64,000 nucleotides of DNA from Nymphaea colorata (lineage: Eukaryota; Streptophyta; Magnoliopsida; Nymphaeales; Nymphaeaceae). The DNA lies in contig NC_045138.2 of NCBI RefSeq assembly GCF_008831285.2, positions 42,959,115 through 43,023,114 on the forward strand, read 5' to 3'. The position numbers and the translations under genes are program-made. The notes below the pieces were generated by a model that had not been told where the DNA came from, searched no databases, and was given only the letters and a program-made list of their open reading frames with translations. This document shows, in pieces, positions 12,367-23,612 of this stretch. Each line of letters opens with the position of its first letter. The first letter of the stretch is position 1.

Positions 12367-13475
12367 TGAAGTGGCATGGACTTACTATCGGAGAAAGGGC
12401 TGTTGAAGAAATTTTTGTAAAAAGAGAGGGTTGAGACCCTCAGCGGTCACCTAGTGTGACAGAGATGGAGCGAGAGATAGAGGAGGCCTTAGTGCCCTCA
12501 TTTCCAAAAGGTAAAGGGGCTTGCCAACAGGCTGAAGGGCTTCAAAGCCAAATTTTCCAACCAAATGGAGAAAGAAAGGATGATTGAGGGAAACAATAAA
12601 AAACCTTGGCCCAACTGAGTGCTTGTGAGAAATTGGATTTGGGTTTCCTTTGAACCCCTCATCCGACCACACCCGAGAGAGAGTTACCGGTGGAGGAAAG
12701 TGGAGATTCCTAGAAAGGAAGGAAAATCAAGCTCAAACCCTAACTTTGATTCCATGCTCTCTCTCCCTCTCTCCATCCCCTATCGAGTGTCTTTGATTTC
12801 AAGTGCCTACAGTATGGGCTTTGATTGTTTATATTCATCAAGTCCATCGAGTGCTTATGGCCTTTGATTCAGTTACTCTTTTATAATTACATGGGGAATG
12901 GGTCTAGCAAATCCAGCACCAGACCTGTTTCCATTGAGCTATAGGCACAATTTGTCAACTGTAGCGAGAGAACACATTTGCTATAGTGAACTTGGTAAGA
13001 GATGGATTGATATCACACAATCAGTCGGTAGAACTGACAAAGGGTTGGGTAGTTGAATCTACCGTTGCAACAGAAATGGAGAAGGAGAATAATGGAGAAA
13101 ATCAAAATGTGAAGAAGTCATAAATCAGTCGACAAGAACAACATGGAGAAGGAGGCGAGATGTGAAATCATAGGTAAAAATTTATTGTTTGAAGAGTTGG
13201 AAGGAGTGGAAATGGAATGCAAGGAGGAGCAATAGTAGATGATGAGAACAAAGGGTTGGCGGAGGGAGCAGAGGAAGAGAATATGCAACTGACAGTGGAA
13301 GGGGTGGAGAATATTCTCCTTTTTCTTAAGCAAGTGTCTATGACGAGAGTAAATAGATGTAGAAAAAGTTACAAGAGAGCAACAGGATAGAGATGTCCAG
13401 AAGAAAGGTGCACTGAAAAGAAGAGGTGCCAAGTAAAGGAAAGCAATGCAGCCCAATATTGAAGTGGGAAAGGAA
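12367..13475. other. Unassigned stretch with short unrecognised frames
   Basis: Frames at 12451-12672 (minus) and 12619-12867 (plus) overlap and resemble no family I know. 12660-12770 has the pyrimidine-rich, AACCCTAA-containing texture of a plant 5' UTR. The minus-strand frame at 13118-13534 is low-complexity (Phe/Ser/Pro-rich) and is not credible as a gene. Confidence 0.35.
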
Positions 13476-13511
13476 GGTTGGAAGAAAGGTTGGAAGAAAG
13501 GTTGGAAGAAA
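13476..13511. repeat. 12-bp tandem repeat, three exact copies
   Basis: Three contiguous copies of GGTTGGAAGAAA start at 13476, 13488 and 13500. The run lies upstream of the PMD pseudogene. Confidence 0.92.
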
Positions 13512-13649
13512 ACGGGGCAAATATATGATGTCAATGTAAGTAATCTATGGTGTTACTCTTGTTGTCCAATAATTGATGTTTATTCAATAACATGTAATTA
13601 AAATTTTTGTATTCAAAAATGTCACTGAAAATGATATGGTGTTATAGAA

Positions 13650-14960
13650 ATGCAAGCGATGCAATGGTGGTCTCTTGAACTTCTAGAAGGAGAGGCTAGA
13701 GAAAGTCAAATTCAAGGTGCTGTTGGCCCACAACTCCTTAGATATCCAATGGAGGCCCTTGTACACCCTCACACAGAAGTGGGATCCTTGAATAAACACG
13801 TTCATGTTCGATGGATTCAAGTTGATGATTACCCATGAAAAAGTCGCACGATTGTTTGATATGAAAATTCACGAAAAACCTATGTTGGGGACATCTAAAT
13901 GCATCTTGAGAGAGAAGAGCAGCAACCTTCTAGGCTGATGGAGTTTGAGTTCAAGAATGTTGTTAGCTTCAAGGGAAAGTCGACTTCGATCTGGGTGGCA
14001 ACATTGCTGAATAAATGACAGCATGTACAACATGACGCACCATCACATGAAGCAGACCAAGCATTGAGGTCCTTTATTTGTTATTTATTTGTGACAATTC
14101 ATGCTCAAGGATAAGTTGGCACTATGTCCAATTCTTGGAAGAATTGGACCAGGTACAAAGCTACTCATGAGGGGCAGCTTTGTTTGAACATTTATATAAA
14201 TAGCTAGACCGATTAAAGAGCTGGGTCGCATTCGTAGGAGGGTTTCGGTTGTTGATATAGGTATAGGTAGTGTTTTCATCATATTATTTGTTGCAAAAAG
14301 ACTATCACACATCATGTAATATTGTAATATTTTTACTTACTCTTTAGTTTTGGATGTAGGAGCACGTACCTTTTCTTAGACCAATTGTCAATCATCGACC
14401 TTTAGAGGCACGACAGTACATGCACAATGGACAGCTATCAGTGCCAAAGATTACCATGATCAAAATGCATCCAAGTCAATATTATTGAATGTTCAGATGG
14501 ATAGAGTATGTTATGTTTAGCAAATAGTTTTTAATAATTTGCTCGATAAGGATTGTGAAATACTTACAAACTGTGTATTATTCCATTTATGTGTAGGCAC
14601 GGTTTAGAGCATACTACTCCCTTCACAGAAAAGAGACATAGTGGAATATAAAAAAAAAAATGCATGAATTGTCATGCATAGGTGTTTGGTTGTTCTACAT
14701 GAATAAGGTAGAAATGTAGCATGACAGCCAAGTCCTCATGCAGCTTGGTTTGGGCCAATTGATTCCCCAGCCACCCAACCCTACACGAGAGTAACAAAAG
14801 AGCTTTGTATACTAGGGTTGACTGAAAATCAATGTTTAACAAAGAACCCCATAACTGGTCTTACAACATTGAGATGACTATTGCGTACAACGATGATGGA
14901 TTTGCAATGGGATGCCATGAACAGTATTGGAATGTAATGTATCCTGTCAGTGATCAAAGT
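13650..14960 (+). pseudogene. Plant mobile domain (PMD, MAIN-like) pseudogene
   Basis: The domain can be read in order across shifted frames. NTFMFDGFKLMITHEKVARLF and the following KIHEKPMLG (about 13790-13895) match the PMD start, where a W-x-P-x-T-x-T-F motif leads into V-A-x-L. HYVQFLEELDQVQSYSWGAAL (14117-14180), then FEHLYK and FVGGF, is the central S-Y-x-W-G-x-A-x-L-x-x-L-Y core. EHVPFLRPIVNH (about 14361-14397) follows an acceptor-like CTTTAG at 14342-14347, so an intron near 14270-14347 fits. LMQLGLGQLIPQPP (about 14737-14778) matches the R-Q-F-G-x-x-Q-x-I-P motif, and IEMTIAYNDDG...YWNVMYP (14869-14950) the C-terminal end. At least three frame changes and several stops are present. 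PMD proteins include Arabidopsis MAIN and MAIL1 (silencing, genome stability), and the domain also travels in Mutator-like and gypsy elements. Given the neighbours, a transposon-borne copy is likelier than a host gene. Confidence 0.8.
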
Positions 14961-15439
14961 GCTTTGATCAAGTGATCCCTGCCTTGATCACCATCTGCAA
15001 CAACAAGAACTTCCCTGCCATGACCACCATCCACAGCAATAGAAACTTCCCCACCTTAATCACCATCTGCACATGCAGAAGTTTGCCCACCTCTATCATA
15101 AACCACAGATCCACTGCTTGTTCATCACCATCACCATCATGAACACCAATTTTGGCGAAGGAGCTTGGCCAGAGGGAGATCCCTAGCAAGAAATCCCTTG
15201 AGCATCTTGGCAAGGAGATCTGTAGCAAGTGAGCCCATGAGCGTGCAGAGCCTACAGCTCAAGATCCACTACTTGAGAAGGAAGACAAATTATTAGTAGC
15301 AATGGATACTCTAATTATGCATATTTTCGTGTTAACTAGCGAAATCCACACATTCAATCAAAATATGTCAAAATTGAAATGCCAAAAATAGGATGACTAT
15401 GAATAATTGTCTATTATTGATAATGATAGTCTTTGGTGG

Positions 15440-16495
15440 TGTGAGATAATGATTGTGCTCGTGGTATGACAAATATGACTATCGGTTGGTGCGAGATAAT
15501 AATTGTATGTTGATGATATCAGATAATGACTATTAAAAAATTGTGTCAGGTAACGAGTGTCTGTTAATGGTGTGAGATAGTGATTGTCTGCAAATGGTAA
15601 AGATTGTCTGTTAATGATATGAGATAATGAATGTATGTTAATGGTGTGAGATAAGGATGAACTATTAATAGTGTAAGATAATGATTGTCTATTAGTAATG
15701 TGAGATAAGGATAGTATGTTAATGGTGGAAAATATGGATCATCTGTTAATGGTGTAAGATAACGGTTGTCTGTTAGTGGCGTGAGATAGGGACCGTCTAT
15801 TAATGGTGTGAGTTTAGGATCGCTTGTTAATAGTGTAAGATAATAATTGTCTATTCGTGGTGTAAAATAAGGACCTTCTATTAGTGGTGTGAAATAAGGA
15901 CTGTATGTTAATAGTGTGAGATGAAAACCATCTATTAATGGTATAAGATAATGTATGATCATTTGTTAATGGTGTGAGATAAAGGCATTTGTTAATGGTG
16001 TAAAATAATGATTGTGTATTAGTAATGTGAGATAACAATTATCTGTTAGTGATGCAAGATAAGGACCATCTATTAATGATGTGAGATAAGGATGTTATTA
16101 GTGTAAGATAATGACTGTATGTTAGTGGTGTGAGATAAGGATTGTCTATTAATAGTGTGAGATAAGAACTATCTTTTAAAGGTGTAATATAATGATTGTC
16201 TATTGGTGGTGTGAGATAAATATTGTCTATTAATGTTGTGAGATAAGGACCATCTATTGATGGTGGAATATAATGGTTATTTGTTGTGGTGTGAGATAAG
16301 GACTATCTGTTAATAGCGTAAAATAATGACTACCTGTTAATCAAAGTCATTCGTATGTTGAATAGTGTATATTTGTTGTGTGCATAGGATTATGGTGTGA
16401 GATAACGACCATCTATTAATGGCATGAAAGAAGGAATGTCTGTTAATGGTGTGAGATAAGGACTATCAGATGGTGTGAGATAACGATTAACAGTT
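15440..16495 (+). repeat. 27-bp tandem array (unit GTCTGTTAATGGTGTGAGAT + AAGGACC)
   Basis: More than 30 degenerate copies, mostly 27-28 bp apart, with one break at about 16345-16390. The best conserved core is GGTGTGAGATAAGGA, so a GATAAG box recurs every 27 bases. Because 27 is divisible by three, the minus strand stays open for long distances and reads as a nine-residue repeat of YLTPLTDxP type (for example 15564-15962). I take this as a by-product of repeat length, not a protein. The array begins about 480 bp after the PMD pseudogene. Confidence 0.93.
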
Positions 16496-16499
16496 GCCA

Positions 16500-17860
16500 T
16501 ATAACTTTCAAAGACTATAGAAGAGTGTAACAAAATCTTTGTTAGTCGCAAAATACATTGTTTATGTCGTTGCTTTTTATTTTTTTCTTCTTCATGTGCT
16601 TTCATTTTACTGTCCTTATGTAACGTAGTTCAGCAAGTCATCACATATATGTTTTTTGAGATGTGGTAAATCATTCGGTGAAGAAAACAATGTCTTGTTT
16701 GTGAACGAGAGAACAACATCCTGAATGAAATTTGTGATGTTTATTCACTACCTACACCATCAAAAGTTGATTCCTTTCCATTGTTGATTTTGTACGTGTA
16801 CTTGATGATTGGATATGCTGCAATCATATGCATTGTTCTTGTGGGGAGCTTCCCTCCTATGGATAAAATTCCATTGAACCATGTTGATCTGCACTTTGAA
16901 AATTCTTTCACAAACATAAAATCAAGATGTACTATTTTATGCATTTTTAATGAACTGTAGTATAAGTAAGCATTGTAATGTTTGTCGAGCACGTAGACTA
17001 TCCAAGGATGGAACCCTTCCCACAACATAAGAATCATGACTTGCAATAAAGAATGTTAGACATGAGTAGAGAGTAAACAAATTAGGATACATTTGTTGGT
17101 AATCAGTTGAATATAGACTACTTTAGATGAGCTAAACATATTGGGGTAAACATACACCTTTTTAGCATGCATGAAACCATAACCGAATGGCAGTTAGCGG
17201 ACTAAGCTCTATATAGCATGACACAAGATCATGAATAATGTATCAATAAGACGTAAACAATAGATGTATTGCAGAATATAAAAAACCATGACAGTTGGAT
17301 TGAGAATGCGGTGCTTTTGATTCGTTATGGTTTGTCTCATTAACTCTATTGCATTGTGCAAAACCTGTTAAGAGAAAACAAACGATGTAAATGATCCACA
17401 TCATATTTCCTTATGGTATGATGCTATAGAATACTTATGATGTTACTTACCCATTTGTTTGGCTGTGTTCATCGACAATCCACCATATTTCATCACTGAT
17501 CATCTTTTGTTTCACCATCTTCATCACTCTAACCTTCTCAAATGCATAGTTACCACAAAAGTTCTAAGTTGTTCTTGCATAAGTTTTTTTTGTTGCAGTT
17601 ATCGATGATGATACTTGACAAAACCCATTTGTGTTTCAATGGTACACTTAGATCATTTAATGCAGCTAGAGTAATCAACAACTTTATCTAATGCAGTTGA
17701 ACAAGTGTGAGAGAACTCATGTGTGTTGCAGTGAACTCTATCAATTCCGTTGTAGCAGTACACACATGAGAGTACAACAAATGTTCTTAGCTGTTCTTAC
17801 AGAAGGTTTTTTTTTTGTAGTTATTTATAACTTTATTTGACATAATACCAAGTCATTGGT
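16500..17860. other. Unassigned stretch between two satellite arrays
   Basis: The minus-strand frame 16741-17046 (101 codons) is the longest and matches no family I recognise. Around 17570-17645 and 17785-17850 there is a degenerate direct repeat (GTTCTT-GCATAAG, T-run, GTTGCAGTTAT, then CTTGACA or TTTGACAT). It looks like a decayed first unit of the satellite that follows. Confidence 0.4.
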
Positions 17861-17864
17861 TCGT

Positions 17865-19610
17865 AATTAAAACAATAACATGTACGAAAATGAATGTATG
17901 TAAATAATACCTACATATAAGACTGAGACAATGATCGATGATAAATAACATCAAAAGTACAATTACATACATAATGTCAAGTTGTAGGTTTCATAATTAA
18001 ATCAATCAAATCAATCTTCATTAACGTGTGAGATAACAAATGTGTGAAAATAATATCTACATATAAGACTTATACGAATGATGATAAATAACATCAACAT
18101 AACAATTACATATATAATACCAAGTTATAGGTTTGTGCGATAATGAATGTTTGTAAATAATATCCACATACAAAACTTTAACAATGATCCATGATAAATA
18201 AGATCAACAGAATAATTGCATACAGAATACAAGTTATATGTTCGTAATTTAATCAATCGGATCAATTTTAGTTATTGTATAGGATAACAAATGTGTGTAA
18301 ATAATAATCACATATGAGACTTAAACAATGTTCGATGATAAATAGCATCAATAGAATAATTACGTACATCATACTAAATTATAAGTTCATAATTAAATCA
18401 ATGAATTCAATCTTCATTAATGTGTGAGATAACAAATGTGTGTCCATAATATCCACATATAAGATTAGATGATCATAGATCATAAATAATATCAACATGA
18501 AAATTACATAAATAATACCAAGTTATAGGTTTGTAATTGAATTAATCAAATTAATCTTCATTAAATTGGAGGATAACAAATGTATGTGAATAATATTTGC
18601 ATATAAAAATTAGATGATGAATCATAATAAATAACATCAATAGAACAATTATATACATAATGTCAAGTTATATATTCATAATAAAATCAATCGAATAAAT
18701 CTTCAATAATGTATGGGATAACAAATATGTGTAAATAATATCTACATATAAGACTTAGACAATTATATATGACAAAAAGCATCAACATAACAATCACATA
18801 CATGATACCAAGTTAGAGGTTCACAATTAAATCAAGCAAATCAATCTTCATTAATGTGTTAGATAATGAATGTTGTAAAAAATATCTACATATAAGATTT
18901 AGATGATGATTGATGATTGATGATAAATAACATCAACATAACAATATACACAATATCAAGTTATAGGTTTATAGCTAAATAAATTAAATCAAACTTCATT
19001 AACATATGAAATGATGACTGTGTGTAAATAATATCCACATATAATGGTAAATAATGATCAATGATAAATAACATTAACAGAATGATTAAATACATAATAC
19101 AAAGTTATATGTTCATAATTAAATCAATTGAACCAATATTTGTTAATGTGTGGGATAATGAATGTGTGTAAATAATGTCTATGTATAAGACTTAGACGAT
19201 GATCAATGATACATAACATCAACAGAACAATTACATATATAGTACCAATATCAACATATAAAGCTTAGACTATGTTCGATAATAAATAACATCAATAGAA
19301 CAAATATATAGTACCATGTTATAGGTTCATAATTTAATCAGTTGAATCAAACTTCACTAACGTGTTGAAGCTGGTTAATAAAACTTTGTCGGTAATTGAT
19401 GATAAATAACATCTAACATCAACATAGCAATTACTCACATAAGTTTTGTAATTGCACCAACTGAATCAATCTTCACTAAAGTGTGGGATAACGAATGTAT
19501 ATAAATAATATCCACATATAAGACTTAGATGATGATTTACAATAAGTAACATCAACATCACAATTACATACATAATATCAAGTTATAAGTTCATTTGAGT
19601 TTTGTTTAAT
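17865..19610 (+). repeat. Satellite-like tandem array, period about 140-150 bp, about 12 copies
   Basis: Each copy contains, in order: ACATATAAGACTTAGA; GATGATAAATAACATCAA; CAATTACATACATAATACC; AAGTTATAGGTTCATAATTA; AATCAATCTTCATTAA; and GTGTGAGATAACAAATGTGT. The CATCAACA box recurs near 17949, 18080, 18205, 18346, 18490, 18636, 18780, 18931, 19070, 19219, 19290, 19410 and 19549. Spacings are mostly 125-151 bp, and the copy starting near 19219 is shortened. Divergence between units is high. The last box of each unit has the same GTGTGAGATAA core as the 27-bp array upstream, in the same orientation. Confidence 0.92.
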
Positions 19611-19849
19611 ATCCAGATAATTCACTCCATTTGAATTTCAAAAGTTTACCTTATAAAGGACAGAATACCAAGAAGGTTGTTTTCTCTTAAAACATGTGAT
19701 GATACCAAAAAGGTAGTTTCGCCCTCTCTTATTAGGGTAAAAAATTGACCGACTTAGGAAAGAACAACCAACTCTGATAAGAAGCCCATCGGCAAAAATA
19801 AACTTCGAAAGAGATAATCGATGGATGGGGAGAAGAAGATTGACAACTA

Positions 19850-20048
19850 TGGCATGGTGGCCCAACAAGAAAGGCATGTGTCACCAAAAATCTCATCAAC
19901 GACTTAGGCATGGTGCCTGTCGGCCTAATGAGGATTACACATTCCATAAAAATTCTCACCAGCAACTTCAGCAAACTATTTGTATATCCAACAAGGATGA
20001 CATGTTTCACCAAAATCTTGGTGGTCAAATTCAGACCAGAAACTCCAA
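19850..20048 (+). repeat. Degenerate 62-bp repeat, three copies
   Basis: CAACAAGAAAGGCATGTGTC, AATGAGGATTACACATTCC and CAACAAGGATGACATGTTTC begin three similar units near 19865, 19927 and 19989. Both strands stay open here (19732-20028 minus, 19825-20067 plus) and translate as weak 20-21 residue repeats. The protein-like appearance is probably caused by the repeat. No family recognised. Confidence 0.55.
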
Positions 20049-20529
20049 CCGGTCTGAAGAAAGATAATGTGGTTTACTCATCCATTCCACACATTTTGAT
20101 TTATCTGCTTTATATAACGTTATTGTGAGCAGTAGTTCTAAAAATGGTGACTGAAACAAGATGCAAAGTTGGACAATGTAAGGACAATCGACTTGATGCT
20201 TATATCAATGATTTTCGACCAAGTTAGCAAATCAGCAATACTGGTTTGGATTATTTTGCTGAACTTTTAGAATGCAGATGTGCGAACAACAACCTTGGAA
20301 GATTTCCTTTAATGTCACGGTTCATGATAGACATTATTTATCTTTTTTGTTCTATTATATTATTTGAAACATAAAAAATATTATTCACAAAGGCGAATAA
20401 TAATAGGAAATTGTTTGTCATCCTATGAAATGTTGTGCTTGACTACATTAAGTACTTTTAGGACTTCGAGGCATGATGGTTGATGAATTTGAAATGTATT
20501 TTACTTTATCTATTTTACCCTTACTCGGT

Positions 20530-20785
20530 TGCTCTATTAACAGACATTCATTATCTCAAACCATTAATAGATAGCCATTATCTTTCACCATTAATGGATG
20601 ATTCTTATCTCACATCTTTAATAGACACTTGTTATCTCACACCACTAGTAGAAAGTCTTTATCTCTCCCCATTAAATGACAATTCTTATCTCATTTGATT
20701 AACAAACTGCCATTATAACACACACCGTAAAAAGACAGTTGCTATGTCGTACTATTAATTGATGGTCCATATCTCATACAAGGAC
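20530..20785 (-). repeat. 27-28-bp array, reverse orientation of the 15.4 kb array
   Basis: About nine units of the form TTATCTCACACCATTAATAG, the reverse complement of the 15.44-16.50 kb unit. The plus strand here gives the same nine-residue repeat (YLTPLVESL, YLSPLMDDS) that the minus strand gives in the first array. The two arrays therefore face each other across the 145-bp satellite. Confidence 0.88.
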
Positions 20786-22049
20786 CCTTGATAATATCTG
20801 TTAATTTATGACATAATGACTTTCATAGAAGCAGTCAAAAATGTCTAATCTATGACAATAATTTTTATAGAAGCAGTCGATAATGTACATTAGAGCATAA
20901 GTCTAAAATGCATATTTATTGTCCTATATATGGGTATAGTTAACATATTACCTATTGTGTCAAATATCAATGAGGGAGCTTGCTAATATATTCTTGTCTA
21001 ATATGGTTCACAGGAGGACCAATTGAATCCATACAGCTCTATAACAATTAAACAACTTTGATCATGAGAATGTGCTTACAGTTAAACATAGAAACAAAAA
21101 AATGTTTATAATATAATACTTACGAGGAGTTTGTAAAACAGCCATGTTCATATAACTCATGCATAAATATGGATGGCATACATGTGTCAATTGGACCATT
21201 TGTTACAAGAAAAAACTCAAGTCATTCTTGAGAATAATTTTCTTCCCTCTTCTGCCTTCTCTTGCCCTATTTTTCTAGTGTACTTTATGTCTTATGGTGA
21301 CTCCTATAAGATCTTGGCTTCCTCTTCAAACCATTGACTGTCTCTATCATGTTGACATACATTATAACATTGTTCTTTGACTTAGCAAAGGTTATATTCA
21401 TACCAGAACCATGCCTCCTCTTCTCCAATGGGTCTGAGGTGGAGGGACTTGTTTTGTCAGGCTGGCATTTACAATGTCATCGCTGTCATGGCATAGTGTC
21501 GGCACATTCGCTAGTGCTTTGTTTGCCAATTGCCTCATGTATTCATAATTTTGATTGTTTCTTGCTGCTAGGTCAGCAATACATATGAATGTTCTGCATA
21601 GAAGCTAGTAGGGGGCATGGGGGCATCACTTAGGTCATTGAATGAAATTTCAAGATTTCTCCTTAATATCTCCAACTTTACATTTTTTTGTTCATCTTCT
21701 CATGATATACATATCTGTCAGTTCTCTTATGTTCTCGTGATTGAGTGTCTTCAAAGCATGACATCCAAACATTCAATAACAACTATTTCGACATGGTATG
21801 TCAAGTATGCATCATTGATATTAGTGGAATCTGCACCATAAAATATTACATAGTATGTGCAGCCACTTCATTGCTGCACATATAACTAGACATGGTATGT
21901 CAAGTATGCATCATTCATATTAGTGGAATCTTCACTATAAAACATTACATAGTATGTGCAGCCACTTCATTGCTGCACATATAACTCTATGTGGCAATTA
22001 ATCGCTTGATTTGTGTCTTCCTTAAACCATTCAAATACAGTTTGTATGG
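20786..22049. other. Unassigned stretch downstream of the FAR1-like remnant
   Basis: No clear domain. Read on the minus strand this is where the C-terminal half of the FAR1-like transposase, including its SWIM zinc finger, should lie. I could not identify the C-x-C...C-x-H pattern, so it is either lost or too decayed. Confidence 0.35.
21791..21988. repeat. 99-bp tandem duplication
   Basis: Two adjacent copies starting ACATGGTATGTCAAGTATGC at 21791 and 21890. They end with the same GCAGCCACTTCATTGCTGCA block and differ at only a few positions, so the duplication is recent relative to the decayed surroundings. Confidence 0.95.
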
Positions 22050-23430
22050 ACATAGCTGCAGCTTGGACCAAGATATTCATACCCATAGTTTGATGTCGTG
22101 ATATGAATGTTTTCACATCTTATTCGAGCTCATAGCCCCCAACACTATCTACAAATGTGTTATAATATTACATGAATGTGATATTTGTAAGCAAAGGTAC
22201 ACTCTCCTTTTCAATGCAACATGTATACTTTTTGTATGTTTATCATGCATATGCAAAAGTATTGTCTTTCATATGCAATGCCTGCTTTTCTTTATCCTTA
22301 TATAACTTTTGAAGCCGCGTATTTTCTTCTAGGTCATATGTTTTGAATTATTTGTTTCCATATGGATTCAAATGTCTCACCATCTTTGTTCTAAAGGACG
22401 CATTTTATAAAACTCTCCTTGAAGCCAATCTTCTGATTTAGTATGTGACTTATGTTTTTCTCTGCATTTTGGAATACATGCCACAAGCATGGTCGATGAT
22501 GTGCCCCTGGCCATATGAGGGACACTATTGATGTTATTGCATTGTCATCATCTGTAAGTACAACCTTAAGGTGATTTCGATTCATTCCCTGAGTGAATGC
22601 CTTGAACAGCCACTCTAATGATTCAAAGGTCTGATTGAAGCAGAATACACCTTTGAACAACCTTTAAAGTGATGGTTTATCCCTATAAACTAGATCAAGG
22701 GCCAACCATATGTATTGACCTTCACAATTGTGTAAAAAATGAGAACATGATTGAAGAATTCATAATCTATCCTTGACCTCAAGTCTACCCATAAAACCTT
22801 TGTATCATAACCATCCTCATTCACTTCAATGGCATTTTAGGACCATGTTTCTTTGCTTAATCTTTTCTAAACGCAATCAAATAATGCCAAAAAAATTCTA
22901 TCCTTCATCATTTTATCCTCTTTCTCCTCAATTCCTTTCAATAATCCATGCATGTGAATTATATATTCTCACAACCACCATCTAATTTAACAAAAAAATA
23001 TGTCTTTCTTGGTGGAAGGTGTACACCATGAGCTAGGTCAGTTATTTCAGAATGTGATGCTGACAATTTGCGATGCGATGTGAACATGCAACTCCTGTGA
23101 GGAAGTACCCAGGAATGGTTGTATTCACTTGTAAATATGTGAATATAATATTTTTCATTTGAAAGCCTTCCCAACACCAATTTGACCATACTACTGCACC
23201 TTTTATCAACCATGCACTTCTTTACACATGGAGCTGATCTCTTCGATCTTGTGAACAAACAATGATCTACTCACAATCATTCTCTGTGCGTTTTTGCCAC
23301 TCCTACACTTCCTTACACTAAACCGATGTCCCAAAGCATAAGAATTGTAAAAATTGTATGTTTTATACTCGATATGGAACTGTATTCCTACAGCAAGAGC
23401 ACGTTCATTTGTGTTCTTCATCTCATTGTA
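22050..23430 (-). pseudogene. FAR1/FRS-type Mutator-like transposase pseudogene
   Basis: Minus-strand frames give the family in order. The N-terminal FAR1 DNA-binding region (YNFYNSYALGHRFSVRK, about 23365-23315) is followed by a W/Y-x-x-E-x-N-H-like segment (FTSEYNHSWVLPHRSCMFTS, about 23135-23075, with SHRKLS after it). The MULE transposase core follows: WVDLRSRIDYEFFNHV (about 22795-22745), then GVFCFNQTFESLEWLFKAF (22650-22590), LTDDDNAITSIV (22560-22525) and CLWHVFQNAEKNI (22490-22450). Last is DLEENTRLQKLYKDKEKQAL (about 22330-22270). FAR1, FHY3 and FRS proteins are light-signalling transcription factors derived from this transposase family. Here frames are broken by several stops and shifts, and the C-terminal SWIM finger is not visible. 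Its place among satellites and beside a PMD remnant suggests an old Mutator-like element rather than a host FRS gene. Confidence 0.85.
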
Positions 23431-23612
23431 GCGGTACTTATTCTATTCTTTGTCGCCATTCAAAGAAAATGAGATGACATGTATTGTGTCATTTGCAATA
23501 GATAAAGTCCAGATGTCTGATTCATTCTCTTCTTCATCACCATTCAATGATGCCGATATTACATACACGATGCCATCTACAATGGATAAAGTTTGTGTGT
23601 CAAATAGCATTG

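Noticed and set aside
13118-13534. 138-codon minus-strand frame
   Set aside because: Low-complexity Phe/Pro/Ser sequence partly produced by the 12-bp tandem repeat; no domain.
15440-16495. CRISPR-like regular array
   Set aside because: Adjacent degenerate units without unique spacers, in a plant nuclear context; it is a satellite.
16741-17046. 101-codon minus-strand frame between satellites
   Set aside because: No recognisable family and no supporting context; reported only as unassigned sequence.
22050-23430. Functional FRS transcription factor gene
   Set aside because: Several stops and frame shifts, missing SWIM region, and a transposon- and satellite-rich setting point to a dead element.
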